From: Bradyrhizobium sp. CB2312
Lineage (GTDB): Bacteria; Pseudomonadota; Alphaproteobacteria; Rhizobiales; Xanthobacteraceae
Reading direction: 5' to 3'
Length of the DNA: 64,000 nt
NCBI RefSeq assembly: GCF_029714425.1
Contig: NZ_CP121668.1
Span: 9,445,501 to 9,509,500, forward strand
Every line of letters begins with the position of its first letter. The first letter of the stretch is position 1. The position numbers and the translations under genes were made by a program. Of this stretch, positions 36,478-44,284 are shown in pieces. The notes under the pieces were generated by a model. That model was given only the letters and a program-made list of their open reading frames with translations. It was not told where the DNA came from and did no database searches.

Positions 36478-36605
36478 GCATTGCACAACTCACGCGCCGT
36501 AGCGCGTCTCGGTTGGCAGCGCGCGCGAATGAATTTTCGCGCGCCTGCCGCGACAAATCCTTCGCACACATCCGATTTCGATCACGACAAGACCGGGAGG
36601 ACAAC

Positions 36606-36821
36606 ATGCGTTCATTGCTGCTTATCGCTTCCGCGCTCCTCGCCTTCGGGGCGACCATGACCTTCGAGGCCAAAGATGCCAACGCAGTGGTGTGCGCACG
36701 CGGCGTCTATCGCGCCGGCTGCGCCGGCCCCAACGCCGCCGTCGTGGTCCGCAAGCCGGTTCCGGCGGTTCGCTGTACCCGAGTGCTGGTGAACGGAGTC
36801 TACGTGAAGCGCTGCGTCTGA
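36606..36821 (+). CDS. Small exported Cys-containing protein
   Basis: 71 residues. A signal peptide (LLLIASALLAFGATMTFEAKDANA) precedes a mature part of about 45 residues with four cysteines (VVCARGVYRAGCAG ... VRCTRVLVNGVYVKRCV). The ribosome site GGGAGG lies ahead of the ATG. This type of small secreted protein is frequent in Bradyrhizobium; no function is known. Confidence 0.7.
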   Translation: MRSLLLIASALLAFGATMTFEAKDANAVVCARGVYRAGCAGPNAAVVVRKPVPAVRCTRVLVNGVYVKRCV

Positions 36822-36984
36822 CCCCCCGGGTGGTCAATCCGGCACGGTTTGGCTATGGTTCGCATCTAGTCGTTTCGGACAGGCGCAAAACGCTTGTCCG
36901 AAAGCGGACTTCGGCGCGCCACGCCTTGCCGATAATTCCGCTGGCGCCGGACGCCGGAGCACATTAGTCTACCCCCAGATAGTA

Positions 36985-37000
36985 AGTATACTGTCAATCA
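36985..37000 (+). promoter_or_regulatory. Shared operator/-10 element upstream of the monooxygenase-ligase operon
   Basis: AGTATACTGTCAATCA is identical to 41290-41305 upstream of gentisate dioxygenase. It contains a -10-like TATACT (36987-36992), with a weak -35 (ttagtc) at 36964-36969. A MarR-family gene lies between the two sites, so this is its likely operator. The ribosome site and TTG start follow within 13 bases. Confidence 0.65.
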
Positions 37001-37012
37001 GGGAGGAAGACG

Positions 37013-38167
37013 TTGCGGATCGCCGTGATTGGCGGGGGGCCCGGCGGGCTCTACTTCGCGTATCTCTGGAAGAAGCGCCACCCCGAGGATCAGGTCGACC
37101 TGTTCGAACAGAACCCGGCCGACGCGACCTGGGGCTTTGGCGTCGTGTTCTCCGAGCAGGCGCTCGAGTTCCTGCGCGCCGACGACCCCGAGACGGTCGA
37201 CGCGATCGCGCCGCATATGGAGAGATGGGAGAACATCACGCTGACCCTGCATGGCGACAGCGTCGCCATCGACGGCGTCGGCTTCTCTTCGATCGGACGG
37301 CTCGAGCTGTTGCGGTTCTTGCAGCAGCGCGCGCTCGACGTCGGCGTGACGCCGCGGTTCGACAGCCAGATCCATTCCATCGACCAGCTCAACGGTCACG
37401 ATCTGATCGTCGCCGCCGACGGGCTGAACTCGCTGGTGCGCCGCGCCTACGAGGGCGATTTCGGCACCTCGCTGTCCTACTCCTCCAACAAGTTCGTCTG
37501 GTACGGCACCTCGAAGCGCTTCGACACGCTGTCGCAGACCTTCGTGAAGACCGACCGCGGCGCCTTCAACGCCCATCACTATCGCTATTCGCCGAACATG
37601 AGCACCTTCCTGGTCGAATGCGACCACGCGACCTGGCAGGCCTACGGCTTCGCCTACAAGGACGTCGAGCAGTCCAAGGGCGTCTGCGAGGAGGTGTTTG
37701 CCGACACGCTCGGTGGCCACTGCCTCGTCTCCAACAAATCGGTGTGGCGCAACTTCCCCTGGGTCTGGAACGAGCACTGGTCGTTCAAGAACATGGTGCT
37801 GATCGGCGACGCGCTGCATTCGGCGCATTTCTCGATCGGCTCGGGCACGCGGCTCGCGATCGAGGACGCCATTGCCCTCGTCAAGGCGCTGGAATCGGAT
37901 GCGCATCTGGCGACCGCGCTGCATCGCTACCAGGCCGCGCGCAAGCCGGTCGTGGAGAAGCTCGTCAACGCAGCGCGCACCTCGGCCTTCTGGTACGAGA
38001 ACTTCGCCCAGCACATGCACCTCGATCTCATGGACTTTGCCTACAGCTACATCACCCGTTCCGGGCGCATCGACGATGCACGCCTGCGCCATATGTCGCC
38101 CGCCTTCATGGCGCGTTACGAAGCCGCCAAGGACAGCGGAGATGCAGCCGGCGAGGCGACCGCATGA
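37013..38167 (+). CDS. FAD-dependent aromatic (acyl-CoA) monooxygenase
   Basis: 384 residues starting with TTG after a strong GGGAGGA site. The N-terminal fold is MRIAVIGGGPGGLYFAYLWKK, the second FAD motif is VLIGDALHSAHFSIGSGTRLAIEDA, and LIVAADGLNSLVRRAY is the DG motif. It resembles the flavin monooxygenase half of salicylyl-CoA 5-hydroxylase and anthraniloyl-CoA monooxygenase. Coupled by ATGA overlap to a benzoate-CoA ligase-type gene, it probably hydroxylates an aryl-CoA to a gentisyl-type product. No C-terminal Old Yellow Enzyme domain is present. Confidence 0.75.
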   Translation: MRIAVIGGGPGGLYFAYLWKKRHPEDQVDLFEQNPADATWGFGVVFSEQALEFLRADDPETVDAIAPHMERWENITLTLHGDSVAIDGVGFSSIGRLELLRFLQQRALDVGVTPRFDSQIHSIDQLNGHDLIVAADGLNSLVRRAYEGDFGTSLSYSSNKFVWYGTSKRFDTLSQTFVKTDRGAFNAHHYRYSPNMSTFLVECDHATWQAYGFAYKDVEQSKGVCEEVFADTLGGHCLVSNKSVWRNFPWVWNEHWSFKNMVLIGDALHSAHFSIGSGTRLAIEDAIALVKALESDAHLATALHRYQAARKPVVEKLVNAARTSAFWYENFAQHMHLDLMDFAYSYITRSGRIDDARLRHMSPAFMARYEAAKDSGDAAGEATA

Positions 38168-39777
38168 GCAACGAGATCCGAGACCAGGTGCCCGCCGATT
38201 GCGTGGGGGCGCGCGAGATCGGCTTTGCCGTTCCGGACATTTACAACGCCAGCCGCGTGCTGTTCGACAATCTCGGCGAAAGCCGTGGTGACAAGGTCGC
38301 GCTGATCGGGCCGGCGGGCACGCGGACCTATGCCGAGCTGTGCGCGGAGGCTTCCCGCTGGGGCAACGGCTTTGCCTCGCTCGGGCTGAAGCGAGGCGAC
38401 CGGGTGCTGCTGTTCCTCGACGACACGCCGGCCTATCTGGCCGCCTTCTTCGGCGCGGTGCGGGCCGGCTTCGTGCCGCTCCTGATCAACACGCTGACGC
38501 CGCCGGACCTCCTGCAATTCTATCTCGCCGATTCCGGCGCGGCCGTTGCGGTGGCGGACGCCGAGTTCTGCGCGCGCTTCAATGCGGAGGCCTGCCAGGA
38601 CACGAAGCTGCATACGCTGATCGTCGTCAATGGCGAGGTCGGCGAGCATGCTGCGCCTGCGGCGCTCGCGGCGGCAAATTGGCTTGCGCAATTTTCGGCT
38701 GAGCTCGCGGAAGCGCCGACGCATCGCAACGAGATGGCGTTCTGGATGTACTCGTCCGGCTCGACCGGCCGGCCCAAGGGCATCGTGCATCTCCAGCACG
38801 ACATGGCCTATAGCGAGGTCGCCTTTGCGCGGAACGTGTTGAAGCTGACGCCCGACGACATCTGCTTCTCGGTGCCCAAGATCTTCTTCGCCTATGGGTT
38901 CGGCAACTCCGTCACCTTCCCGTTCTCGGCGGGTGCAGCAACGCTGCTGCTGCCGGGCCAGCCGAAGCCTGCCGCGATCTTCGCGGCGATCGAGCAGTAC
39001 AGGCCGACGGTCTTCTTCGGCCTGCCGACGCTATACACGTCGCTGACCAAGGCCGCGGGCGCCGAGCAAACGAACTTCTCGTCGCTGCGGATGTCGCTCT
39101 CGGCCGCCGAGGTGCTCTCGGCCGAGGTCTTCAACGGCTGGAAAACGCTCACGGGGCTGGAGATCATCGAAGGCCTCGGCTCGACCGAGGTGCTGCACAT
39201 CTATCTCTCTAACCGTCCCGAGCAGAAGAAGCTCGGCGCGGCGGGCTTGCGCGTGCCCGGCTACGAGGTCGCGCTGCGTGACAAGGACGGCCGTGATGTC
39301 GGCGACAACGAGGAAGGGATCCTGTGGGTGCGCGGCGATTCCAACACGCCGCTGTACTGGAACCGGCCGGACAAATCCGCCGAGACGATCCGAGAGGGCG
39401 GCTGGATCTACACCGGCGACCGTTTCGTGCGCGATGCCGACGGCTTCCATTTCTTCCGCGGCCGCGCCGATGATCTCATCAAGATCTCCGGCCAGTGGGT
39501 CTATCCGCTCGAGGTCGAGTTGTGCCTCGCCGATCACCCTGATATCCGCGAATGTGCCGTGTTCGCCGCCGAGCTGCCGGACCGGCGCATGACGCTGAAG
39601 GCGGTGGTGGTGATGAACGACCGCGCAGCGGACCAGGGCGAGGCGACACGGCGGCTGCAGGACTACGTGAAGGGCAAGCTGCTGCCCTACAAATATCCGC
39701 GCGAGGTGATCTTCATCGACGAGCTGCCGAAGACCGGCACGGGGAAGATCGACCGGCAGGCGTTGTTGCGGATGTGA
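38164..39777 (+). CDS. Benzoate-CoA ligase family protein
   Basis: 537 residues from the ATG at 38164, overlapping the upstream stop (ATGA). The AMP-binding motif is WMYSSGSTGRPKGIVH, followed by EIIEGLGSTEVLHIYLSN, IYTGDRFVRDADGFHFFRGRADDLIKISG and the C-terminal lysine in LPKTGTGKIDRQAL. The GSTE.LHI segment places it with benzoate/2-aminobenzoate/salicylate-type CoA ligases. It would activate an aromatic acid for the coupled monooxygenase. An open frame extends far upstream inside the monooxygenase gene but is not coding. Confidence 0.85.
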   Translation: MSNEIRDQVPADCVGAREIGFAVPDIYNASRVLFDNLGESRGDKVALIGPAGTRTYAELCAEASRWGNGFASLGLKRGDRVLLFLDDTPAYLAAFFGAVRAGFVPLLINTLTPPDLLQFYLADSGAAVAVADAEFCARFNAEACQDTKLHTLIVVNGEVGEHAAPAALAAANWLAQFSAELAEAPTHRNEMAFWMYSSGSTGRPKGIVHLQHDMAYSEVAFARNVLKLTPDDICFSVPKIFFAYGFGNSVTFPFSAGAATLLLPGQPKPAAIFAAIEQYRPTVFFGLPTLYTSLTKAAGAEQTNFSSLRMSLSAAEVLSAEVFNGWKTLTGLEIIEGLGSTEVLHIYLSNRPEQKKLGAAGLRVPGYEVALRDKDGRDVGDNEEGILWVRGDSNTPLYWNRPDKSAETIREGGWIYTGDRFVRDADGFHFFRGRADDLIKISGQWVYPLEVELCLADHPDIRECAVFAAELPDRRMTLKAVVVMNDRAADQGEATRRLQDYVKGKLLPYKYPREVIFIDELPKTGTGKIDRQALLRM

Positions 39778-39806
39778 GGTAAGGACGGAGTTCCGCGCAC
39801 CGCAAT

Positions 39807-39895
39807 CGTAGGGTGGGCAAAGCGAAGCGTGCCCACCGCTTCTCTCCAGTGTGAGGTGGTGGGCACGGCGCCAGGGCGCCTTTGCCCACCCTACG
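39807..39895. repeat. Inverted repeat with gtagggtgggc ends, copy 1
   Basis: cgtagggtgggcaaagcgaa at the left and ctttgcccaccctacg at the right pair, with cgtgcccacc / ggtgggcacg as inner arms. The same structure occurs at 42520-42610 with left and right inner parts exchanged. Lies between the convergent ligase and MarR genes. Confidence 0.8.
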
Positions 39896-39970
39896 AGATC
39901 TCGCGCTGGGCTGTCATCGCCCGCCTTCGCGGGGAATGACATCGTTATTGTTGCAACAACAGCGCTTTAC

Positions 39971-40483
39971 TCACCCGCCCTTGCCCAGATGCTCCAGCGC
40001 ATCCTCGGCCCGCAGCGGCACGCGCGAGGCCTCGTTGTTGAGATCGACGAGCTGCGACATCAGTCCCATCAGCGTCTTGCGATCGGCGGGCTTGAGCGGC
40101 TCCAGCATGCGGGCCTGGGCGCGCTCGACGGCGGGGATGATCTCGCGCAGGATCGCGACGCCGGCCTTGGTCAGATAGAGCAGCTTGATCCGCTTGTCCT
40201 CGGGCGCCGACTTGCGCTCGACAAACTCCTTGGCCTGGAGCCGCTCGATCACGCTGCCGAGCGTCGAGCGATCGAACGCGATCACCGCCGACAGCCGCGT
40301 CGCGTCGATGCCGGGATGGGTGTGGATCGCGATCAGAGCGGCGTATTGCACCGGCGTAAGGTCGAACGCCCTGCACTCCTCCATGAAGATCGAGACCGCG
40401 ATCTGCTGCATGCGCCGGAACAGATAGCCCGGCGCGGCATAGACCGCGTCGATCGTGATCGGAGCGGCAGGCTTACTCGGCAT
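39971..40483 (-). CDS. MarR-family transcriptional regulator
   Basis: 170 residues from the ATG at 40483. The winged helix is LTPVQYAALIAIHTHPGIDATRLSAVI followed by FDRSTLGSVIERLQAKEFVERK and the wing SAPEDKRIKLLYLTKAG. Its start overlaps the end of the isomerase gene. Lying within an aromatic acid cluster whose two forward promoters share an operator-like sequence, it most likely represses them and responds to an aromatic acid or its CoA ester. Confidence 0.85.
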   Translation of the reverse strand: MPSKPAAPITIDAVYAAPGYLFRRMQQIAVSIFMEECRAFDLTPVQYAALIAIHTHPGIDATRLSAVIAFDRSTLGSVIERLQAKEFVERKSAPEDKRIKLLYLTKAGVAILREIIPAVERAQARMLEPLKPADRKTLMGLMSQLVDLNNEASRVPLRAEDALEHLGKGG

Positions 40484-41105
40484 CGGGCTGCTTCTCCGGC
40501 GCGGCATTGGCGAAGGCCGGCAGCGCCTTCGCGGCGGCTTCCGCCTTCAACAGGCGCGGATAGGCCGAGACATCGACGCCGAAGCGGCGCGCGTTGGCAA
40601 GCTGCGGCACCAGGCAGAGATCGGCGAGCGTCGGCGCATCGCCGAAGCAGAACGGCCCCTTCTCGTCCCTGATCAGCGTCTCGCAGGCCGACAGGCCCTC
40701 GCGGTTGACCCACGCCGCCCAATCCTGGACTTTCTCCTCAGCCAGGCCGAGCTCGCGCAAGCGCGCCAGCACCTTCAAATTCTGCACCGGATGGGTGTCG
40801 CAGGCGATCGCCAGCGCGAACGCCCGCACCTTGGCGCGACGCACCGGATCCTTCGGCAGCAGCGGCGGATTGGGATGTGTCTCGTCGAGCCATTCGATGA
40901 TCGCAACCGATTGGGTCAGCACTTCGCCCCCATCGTTCTCCAGTGTCGGCACCAGGCCTTGCGGGTTGATGGCGAGATAGGCGGGCGCGCATTGCTCGCC
41001 CTTGCGCAAGTGATGCGGCAGGTGCTCGGCACCGAGCCCCTTCAGGTTCAGTGCGATCCGCACGCGATAGGCGGCGCTGGAGCGAAAATAGCCGTGCAGC
41101 TTCAT
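40473..41105 (-). CDS. Maleylpyruvate/maleylacetoacetate isomerase (zeta-class GST)
   Basis: 210 residues. The start MKLHGYFRSSAAYRVRIALNLKG is the zeta-class signature with the catalytic SSxxxRVRIAL segment. LAINPQGLVPTLENDGGEVLTQSVAIIEWLDE is the glutathione site. In this context it should isomerise maleylpyruvate, the ring-cleavage product of gentisate, with glutathione. It heads the minus-strand pair with the MarR gene. Confidence 0.85.
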   Translation of the reverse strand: MKLHGYFRSSAAYRVRIALNLKGLGAEHLPHHLRKGEQCAPAYLAINPQGLVPTLENDGGEVLTQSVAIIEWLDETHPNPPLLPKDPVRRAKVRAFALAIACDTHPVQNLKVLARLRELGLAEEKVQDWAAWVNREGLSACETLIRDEKGPFCFGDAPTLADLCLVPQLANARRFGVDVSAYPRLLKAEAAAKALPAFANAAPEKQPDAE

Positions 41106-41130
41106 CGAGACCCTCCCTGTTAGTTTGTGT

Positions 41131-41246
41131 CATTCCGGGGCTCGCGAAGCGAGAGCCCGGAATCCATACTCCCGATCGTGGTTATGGATTCTCAGGTGCG
41201 CAATTGCGCACCATAGCTCGACGCTGACGCGTCGCCCCGGAATGAC
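41131..41246. repeat. Palindromic intergenic repeat
   Basis: cattccggggctcgcgaagc ... gagcccggaatcc, then gattctcaggtgcgcaattgcgcacc, closing with cgccccggaatg. The cattccgggg ends match the palindrome at 325-360. Sits between the isomerase start and the gentisate dioxygenase promoter. Confidence 0.7.
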
Positions 41247-41269
41247 GACCTTGTACGTCACCCCTCACG

Positions 41270-41305
41270 TTGACGCTACCTAGATCGTCAGTATACTGTC
41301 AATCA
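41270..41305 (+). promoter_or_regulatory. Gentisate dioxygenase promoter with shared operator
   Basis: TTGACG at 41270-41275, 16 bases, then TATACT at 41292-41297 form a convincing vegetative promoter. The -10 lies within AGTATACTGTCAATCA (41290-41305), identical to 36985-37000. A repressor on this site would block the polymerase. A leader of about 25 bases follows to the ATG at 41328. Confidence 0.65.
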
Positions 41306-41327
41306 ACAAATCGAACGGGAGCGCACC

Positions 41328-42368
41328 ATGGAAGCCGTGACCAAGACGCCCGAACGCGAGGCGTTTTACAAGAAGATCGACGGCGAGAATCTCACCGCGC
41401 TGTGGACGGTGATGAGCGATCTGATCACGCCGGAGCCGAAGAGCGCGTGCCGGCCCCACCTTTGGAAGTTCGACGTCATCCGCGACTACATGACCGAGGC
41501 CGGCAAGCTCATCACCGCCAAGGAAGCTGAGCGGCGCGTGCTGGTGCTGGAGAACCCCGGCCTGCGCGGGCAATCGAAAATCACGACCTCGCTTTATGCC
41601 GGCGTGCAGATGGTGGTGCCCGGCGACGTCGCGCCCGCGCACCGCCACAGCCAGTCGGCGCTGCGCTTCGTGCTCGAGGGCAAGGGCGCTCACACCGCCG
41701 TTGATGGCGAGCGCACCGCAATGGAGCCCGGCGACTTCATCATCACGCCGTCGATGACCTGGCACGATCATTCCAATGAAACGAACGAGCCGATGTTCTG
41801 GCTCGACGGTCTCGACATCCCGCTGGTGCAGTTCTTCGACTGCTCCTTCGCGGAAGGCTCCAAGGAGGACCAGCAGAGGATCACGAAACCCGCCGGCGAC
41901 AGCTTTGCCCGATACGGCCACAACCTCTTGCCGGTCGATGTGAAGCGGAGCTCGAAGACGTCGCCGATCTTCAGCTATCCCTATGTCTACACCCGCGAGG
42001 CGCTGGAGAAGGCTCGCACGAGCCAGGAGTGGGACGCCTGCCACGGGCTGAAGCTGAAATTCAGCAACCCCGAGACCGGCGATTTCGCGATGCCGACCAT
42101 CGGCACCTTCATCCAGCTGCTGCCGAAGGGATTCAAGACCACGCGCTATCGGTCGACGGACGCGACGGTGTTCTGCCCGATCGAGGGACGCGGCCGCAGC
42201 CGCATCGGCGATGCCGTCTTCGACTGGGGCTCGCGCGATCTGTTCGTGGTGCCGAGCTGGCACTGGGTGACGCACGAGGCCGATGAGGACGCCGTGCTGT
42301 TCAGCTTCTCGGATCGGCCGGTGCAGCAGAAGCTGGATTTGTTTCGCGAGGATCGCGGCAACGCGTGA
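41328..42368 (+). CDS. Gentisate 1,2-dioxygenase
   Basis: 346 residues with two cupin domains. The first holds the iron-site pattern VAPAHRHSQSALRFVLEGKG; the second lies at about 260-340 (FCPIEGRGRSRIGDAVFDWG ... VPSWHWVTHEA). The start WTVMSDLITPEPKSACRPHLWK-type segment is typical of the family. It cleaves gentisate to maleylpyruvate with Fe(II) and oxygen. With the neighbouring isomerase it covers the middle of the gentisate route; the fumarylpyruvate hydrolase is not in the cluster. Confidence 0.9.
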   Translation: MEAVTKTPEREAFYKKIDGENLTALWTVMSDLITPEPKSACRPHLWKFDVIRDYMTEAGKLITAKEAERRVLVLENPGLRGQSKITTSLYAGVQMVVPGDVAPAHRHSQSALRFVLEGKGAHTAVDGERTAMEPGDFIITPSMTWHDHSNETNEPMFWLDGLDIPLVQFFDCSFAEGSKEDQQRITKPAGDSFARYGHNLLPVDVKRSSKTSPIFSYPYVYTREALEKARTSQEWDACHGLKLKFSNPETGDFAMPTIGTFIQLLPKGFKTTRYRSTDATVFCPIEGRGRSRIGDAVFDWGSRDLFVVPSWHWVTHEADEDAVLFSFSDRPVQQKLDLFREDRGNA

Positions 42369-42384
42369 GCCCTGCTCTATCTCC

Positions 42385-42467
42385 GTCATGGCCGGGCTTG
42401 TCCCGGCCATCCACGTATCGCCGCGTCGAAACAAGACGTGGATGCCCGGGACAAGCCCGGGTATGAC
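42385..42467. repeat. Palindromic intergenic repeat
   Basis: gtcatggccgggcttgtccc ggcc with a matching gcccgggacaagcccggg-tatgac right arm and an inner pair atccacgt / acgtggat. A typical Bradyrhizobium intergenic hairpin, related in style to 29589-29766. Confidence 0.7.
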
Positions 42468-42519
42468 GACCTGAATTGTGGGTGCGATCTGCTCGACATC
42501 GTCATTGCGAGCGCAGTCT

Positions 42520-42610
42520 CGTAGGGTGGGCAAAGGCGCGTTAGCGCCGTGCCCACGTCTTCGCGACTCATGAAGGAATGGTGGGCACGCTTCGCTTTGC
42601 CCACCCTACG
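42520..42610. repeat. Inverted repeat with gtagggtgggc ends, copy 2
   Basis: cgtagggtgggcaaaggcgc ... gtgcccac and gtgggcacgcttcgctttgcccaccctacg. Compared with 39807-39895 the whole element is in the opposite orientation. The two copies bracket the isomerase/MarR/gentisate dioxygenase block, about 2.7 kb apart. Confidence 0.8.
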
Positions 42611-42626
42611 GGTGCAGTGATCGTGG

Positions 42627-43445
42627 CTACCGCCAGTGCAACAGCCGCATCTCCAGCCAGCCGATCACCTTGCCGATCGCGAGGCCGAACACTGACAGGA
42701 TCACCACACCCGCGAGCAGCTGGTCGGTCTGCATCAGATTGCCGGCCTGCAGCACGAAGGCGCCGATGCCGTATTGCGCGCCGATCATCTCGGCGCTGAC
42801 GACGAGCAAGAGGGCCACGGAGGCCGTGATGCGGAAGCCGGCGAGGATCGCGGGCAGCGCGCCGGGCCAGATCACCTTGCGCACGATGGTGGCGAAGGGA
42901 ACGTTGAAACTTTGCGCCATGCGGATGAGGTTGCGCGGCACTGCATCGACGCCGCTATAGACCGAGATCGCGGTCGAGAAGAAGACGCCGAGCGCAATGG
43001 TCGCGATCTTCGGCTCTTCGCCGATGCCGAGCCAGAGGATCAAGAGCGGTAGCAGCGCGATCTTCGGGATCGGGAACAGCGCCGAGATGAAGGTGATGCC
43101 GACGCTGCGCGCCAGCCTGGACAGGCCGATGGCGAAGCCGACGGCGACGCCGGCCGCCGTGCCCAGCAGCCAGCCGACGCCGATGCGCAGCAACGAGGCC
43201 GAAAGATGCTGCCAGAGCGCGCCTGACATCGCGAGCTCGTAGATCGCCCGCACGATCGCCGATGGCGCCGGCAGGAACAGCGGATTGACGAGCCCGGCGC
43301 TTCCGGCGACCTGCCAGATCGCGATCACGAGGGCGAGCGCGATCCAGCCGCCGAAGCGGCTCGAGGCGGGCACGAAGCCGGCGCCGCGGAAGCGGACGCG
43401 CCGCGTCGTCTCGTCGTTCGCCGGTGTAACCGCGCGATCAAGCAT
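42627..43445 (-). CDS. ABC transporter permease (Ssu/Tau type)
   Basis: 272 residues from the ATG at 43445, which overlaps the ATPase gene end by eight bases. About six helices; the EAA loop is AQSFNVPFATIVRKVIWPGALPAILAGFRI, and FLPAPSAIVRAIYEL is typical of the nitrate/sulfonate/taurine group. Last gene of the importer operon. Frame upstream to 43466 exists but lacks support. Confidence 0.85.
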   Translation of the reverse strand: MLDRAVTPANDETTRRVRFRGAGFVPASSRFGGWIALALVIAIWQVAGSAGLVNPLFLPAPSAIVRAIYELAMSGALWQHLSASLLRIGVGWLLGTAAGVAVGFAIGLSRLARSVGITFISALFPIPKIALLPLLILWLGIGEEPKIATIALGVFFSTAISVYSGVDAVPRNLIRMAQSFNVPFATIVRKVIWPGALPAILAGFRITASVALLLVVSAEMIGAQYGIGAFVLQAGNLMQTDQLLAGVVILSVFGLAIGKVIGWLEMRLLHWR

Positions 43446-44211
43446 GCTGGACCTCGCGCTCGGCATCGATCGCCTCGTTGCGGATCAGTGACCAGATCTG
43501 GTTCTGCAGTGCCAGCAGCTTTTCCCGCGCCGCCGCTTCGCCGCGCGCGGCGCGTGTCATCGGCATGGTGACGACCTCGCGGATGCGGCCGGGCCGGCGC
43601 GACAGCACCACGATGCGGTCGGCAAGGCGCGCGGCTTCTTCGAGATTGTGCGTGACATAGACCGCACCCATGCCACCGTCGGCGAGCAGGCGAACGAAAT
43701 CCTCCATCAGCAGCTCGCGGGTCTGCGAATCCAGCGCCGAGAGCGGCTCGTCCATCAGCAGGATGGCGGGCTTCACCGCAAGCGCGCGCGAAATGCCGAC
43801 GCGCTGCCGCATGCCGCCGGAGAGCTGTTTCGGATAGGTCGTCCGGAAATCGGTCAGGCCGGTGCGGCGCAGGGCGTCGTCGACCAAAGCGCGGCGTTGC
43901 GTGGCCGAGAGCTGGGTGTGCAGCAGCGGGAATTCGACATTCTCCTCGACCGTCGCCCAGGGCAGCAGCGCAAAATCCTGGAACACGAAGGTCAGCGGAT
44001 TGAGACTGTCCGCCGGCGGCGCGCCACGCAGCTCGGGTGCACCGGAGCTCGGCTGCAGCAGGCCCCCCAGTATGGACAGCAGCGTGCTCTTGCCGCAGCC
44101 GGAAGGACCAACGATCGCCACCACCTCGCCGGCACTGAGGGTGAAGGAGATGTCGTCGAGCACGGCGAGATCGCCGAAGCGGTGGCTGATGTGGTTGGCG
44201 ATCAGGTCCAT
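43438..44211 (-). CDS. ABC transporter ATP-binding protein (Ssu/Tau type)
   Basis: 257 residues. Walker A VAIVGPSGCGKSTLLS, Q-loop FVFQDFALLPW, signature LSGGMRQRVGISRAL, Walker B ILLMDEPLSALD, H-loop VYVTHNLEEAA. Energises the permease at 42627-43445. It is separated from the binding-protein gene by 73 bases that carry a small palindrome (44247-44272). Confidence 0.85.
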   Translation of the reverse strand: MDLIANHISHRFGDLAVLDDISFTLSAGEVVAIVGPSGCGKSTLLSILGGLLQPSSGAPELRGAPPADSLNPLTFVFQDFALLPWATVEENVEFPLLHTQLSATQRRALVDDALRRTGLTDFRTTYPKQLSGGMRQRVGISRALAVKPAILLMDEPLSALDSQTRELLMEDFVRLLADGGMGAVYVTHNLEEAARLADRIVVLSRRPGRIREVVTMPMTRAARGEAAAREKLLALQNQIWSLIRNEAIDAEREVQHA

Positions 44212-44284
44212 TCTATCTCGTCGATCCCTTGCTAACCTCGAGATTCCGGGTTCTCGCTTCGCGAGCCCCGGAACGACGGATACA

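Noticed and set aside
37225..38163. Long upstream extension of the benzoate-CoA ligase frame
   Set aside because: It lies inside the monooxygenase gene in another frame; ligase homology begins at the ATG at 38164, which has the ATGA overlap expected of coupled genes.
39947..39962. TTGTTGCAACAA palindrome as a MarR operator
   Set aside because: It lies at the 3' end of the marR gene, away from any promoter, while a better shared site exists upstream of both catabolic transcripts.
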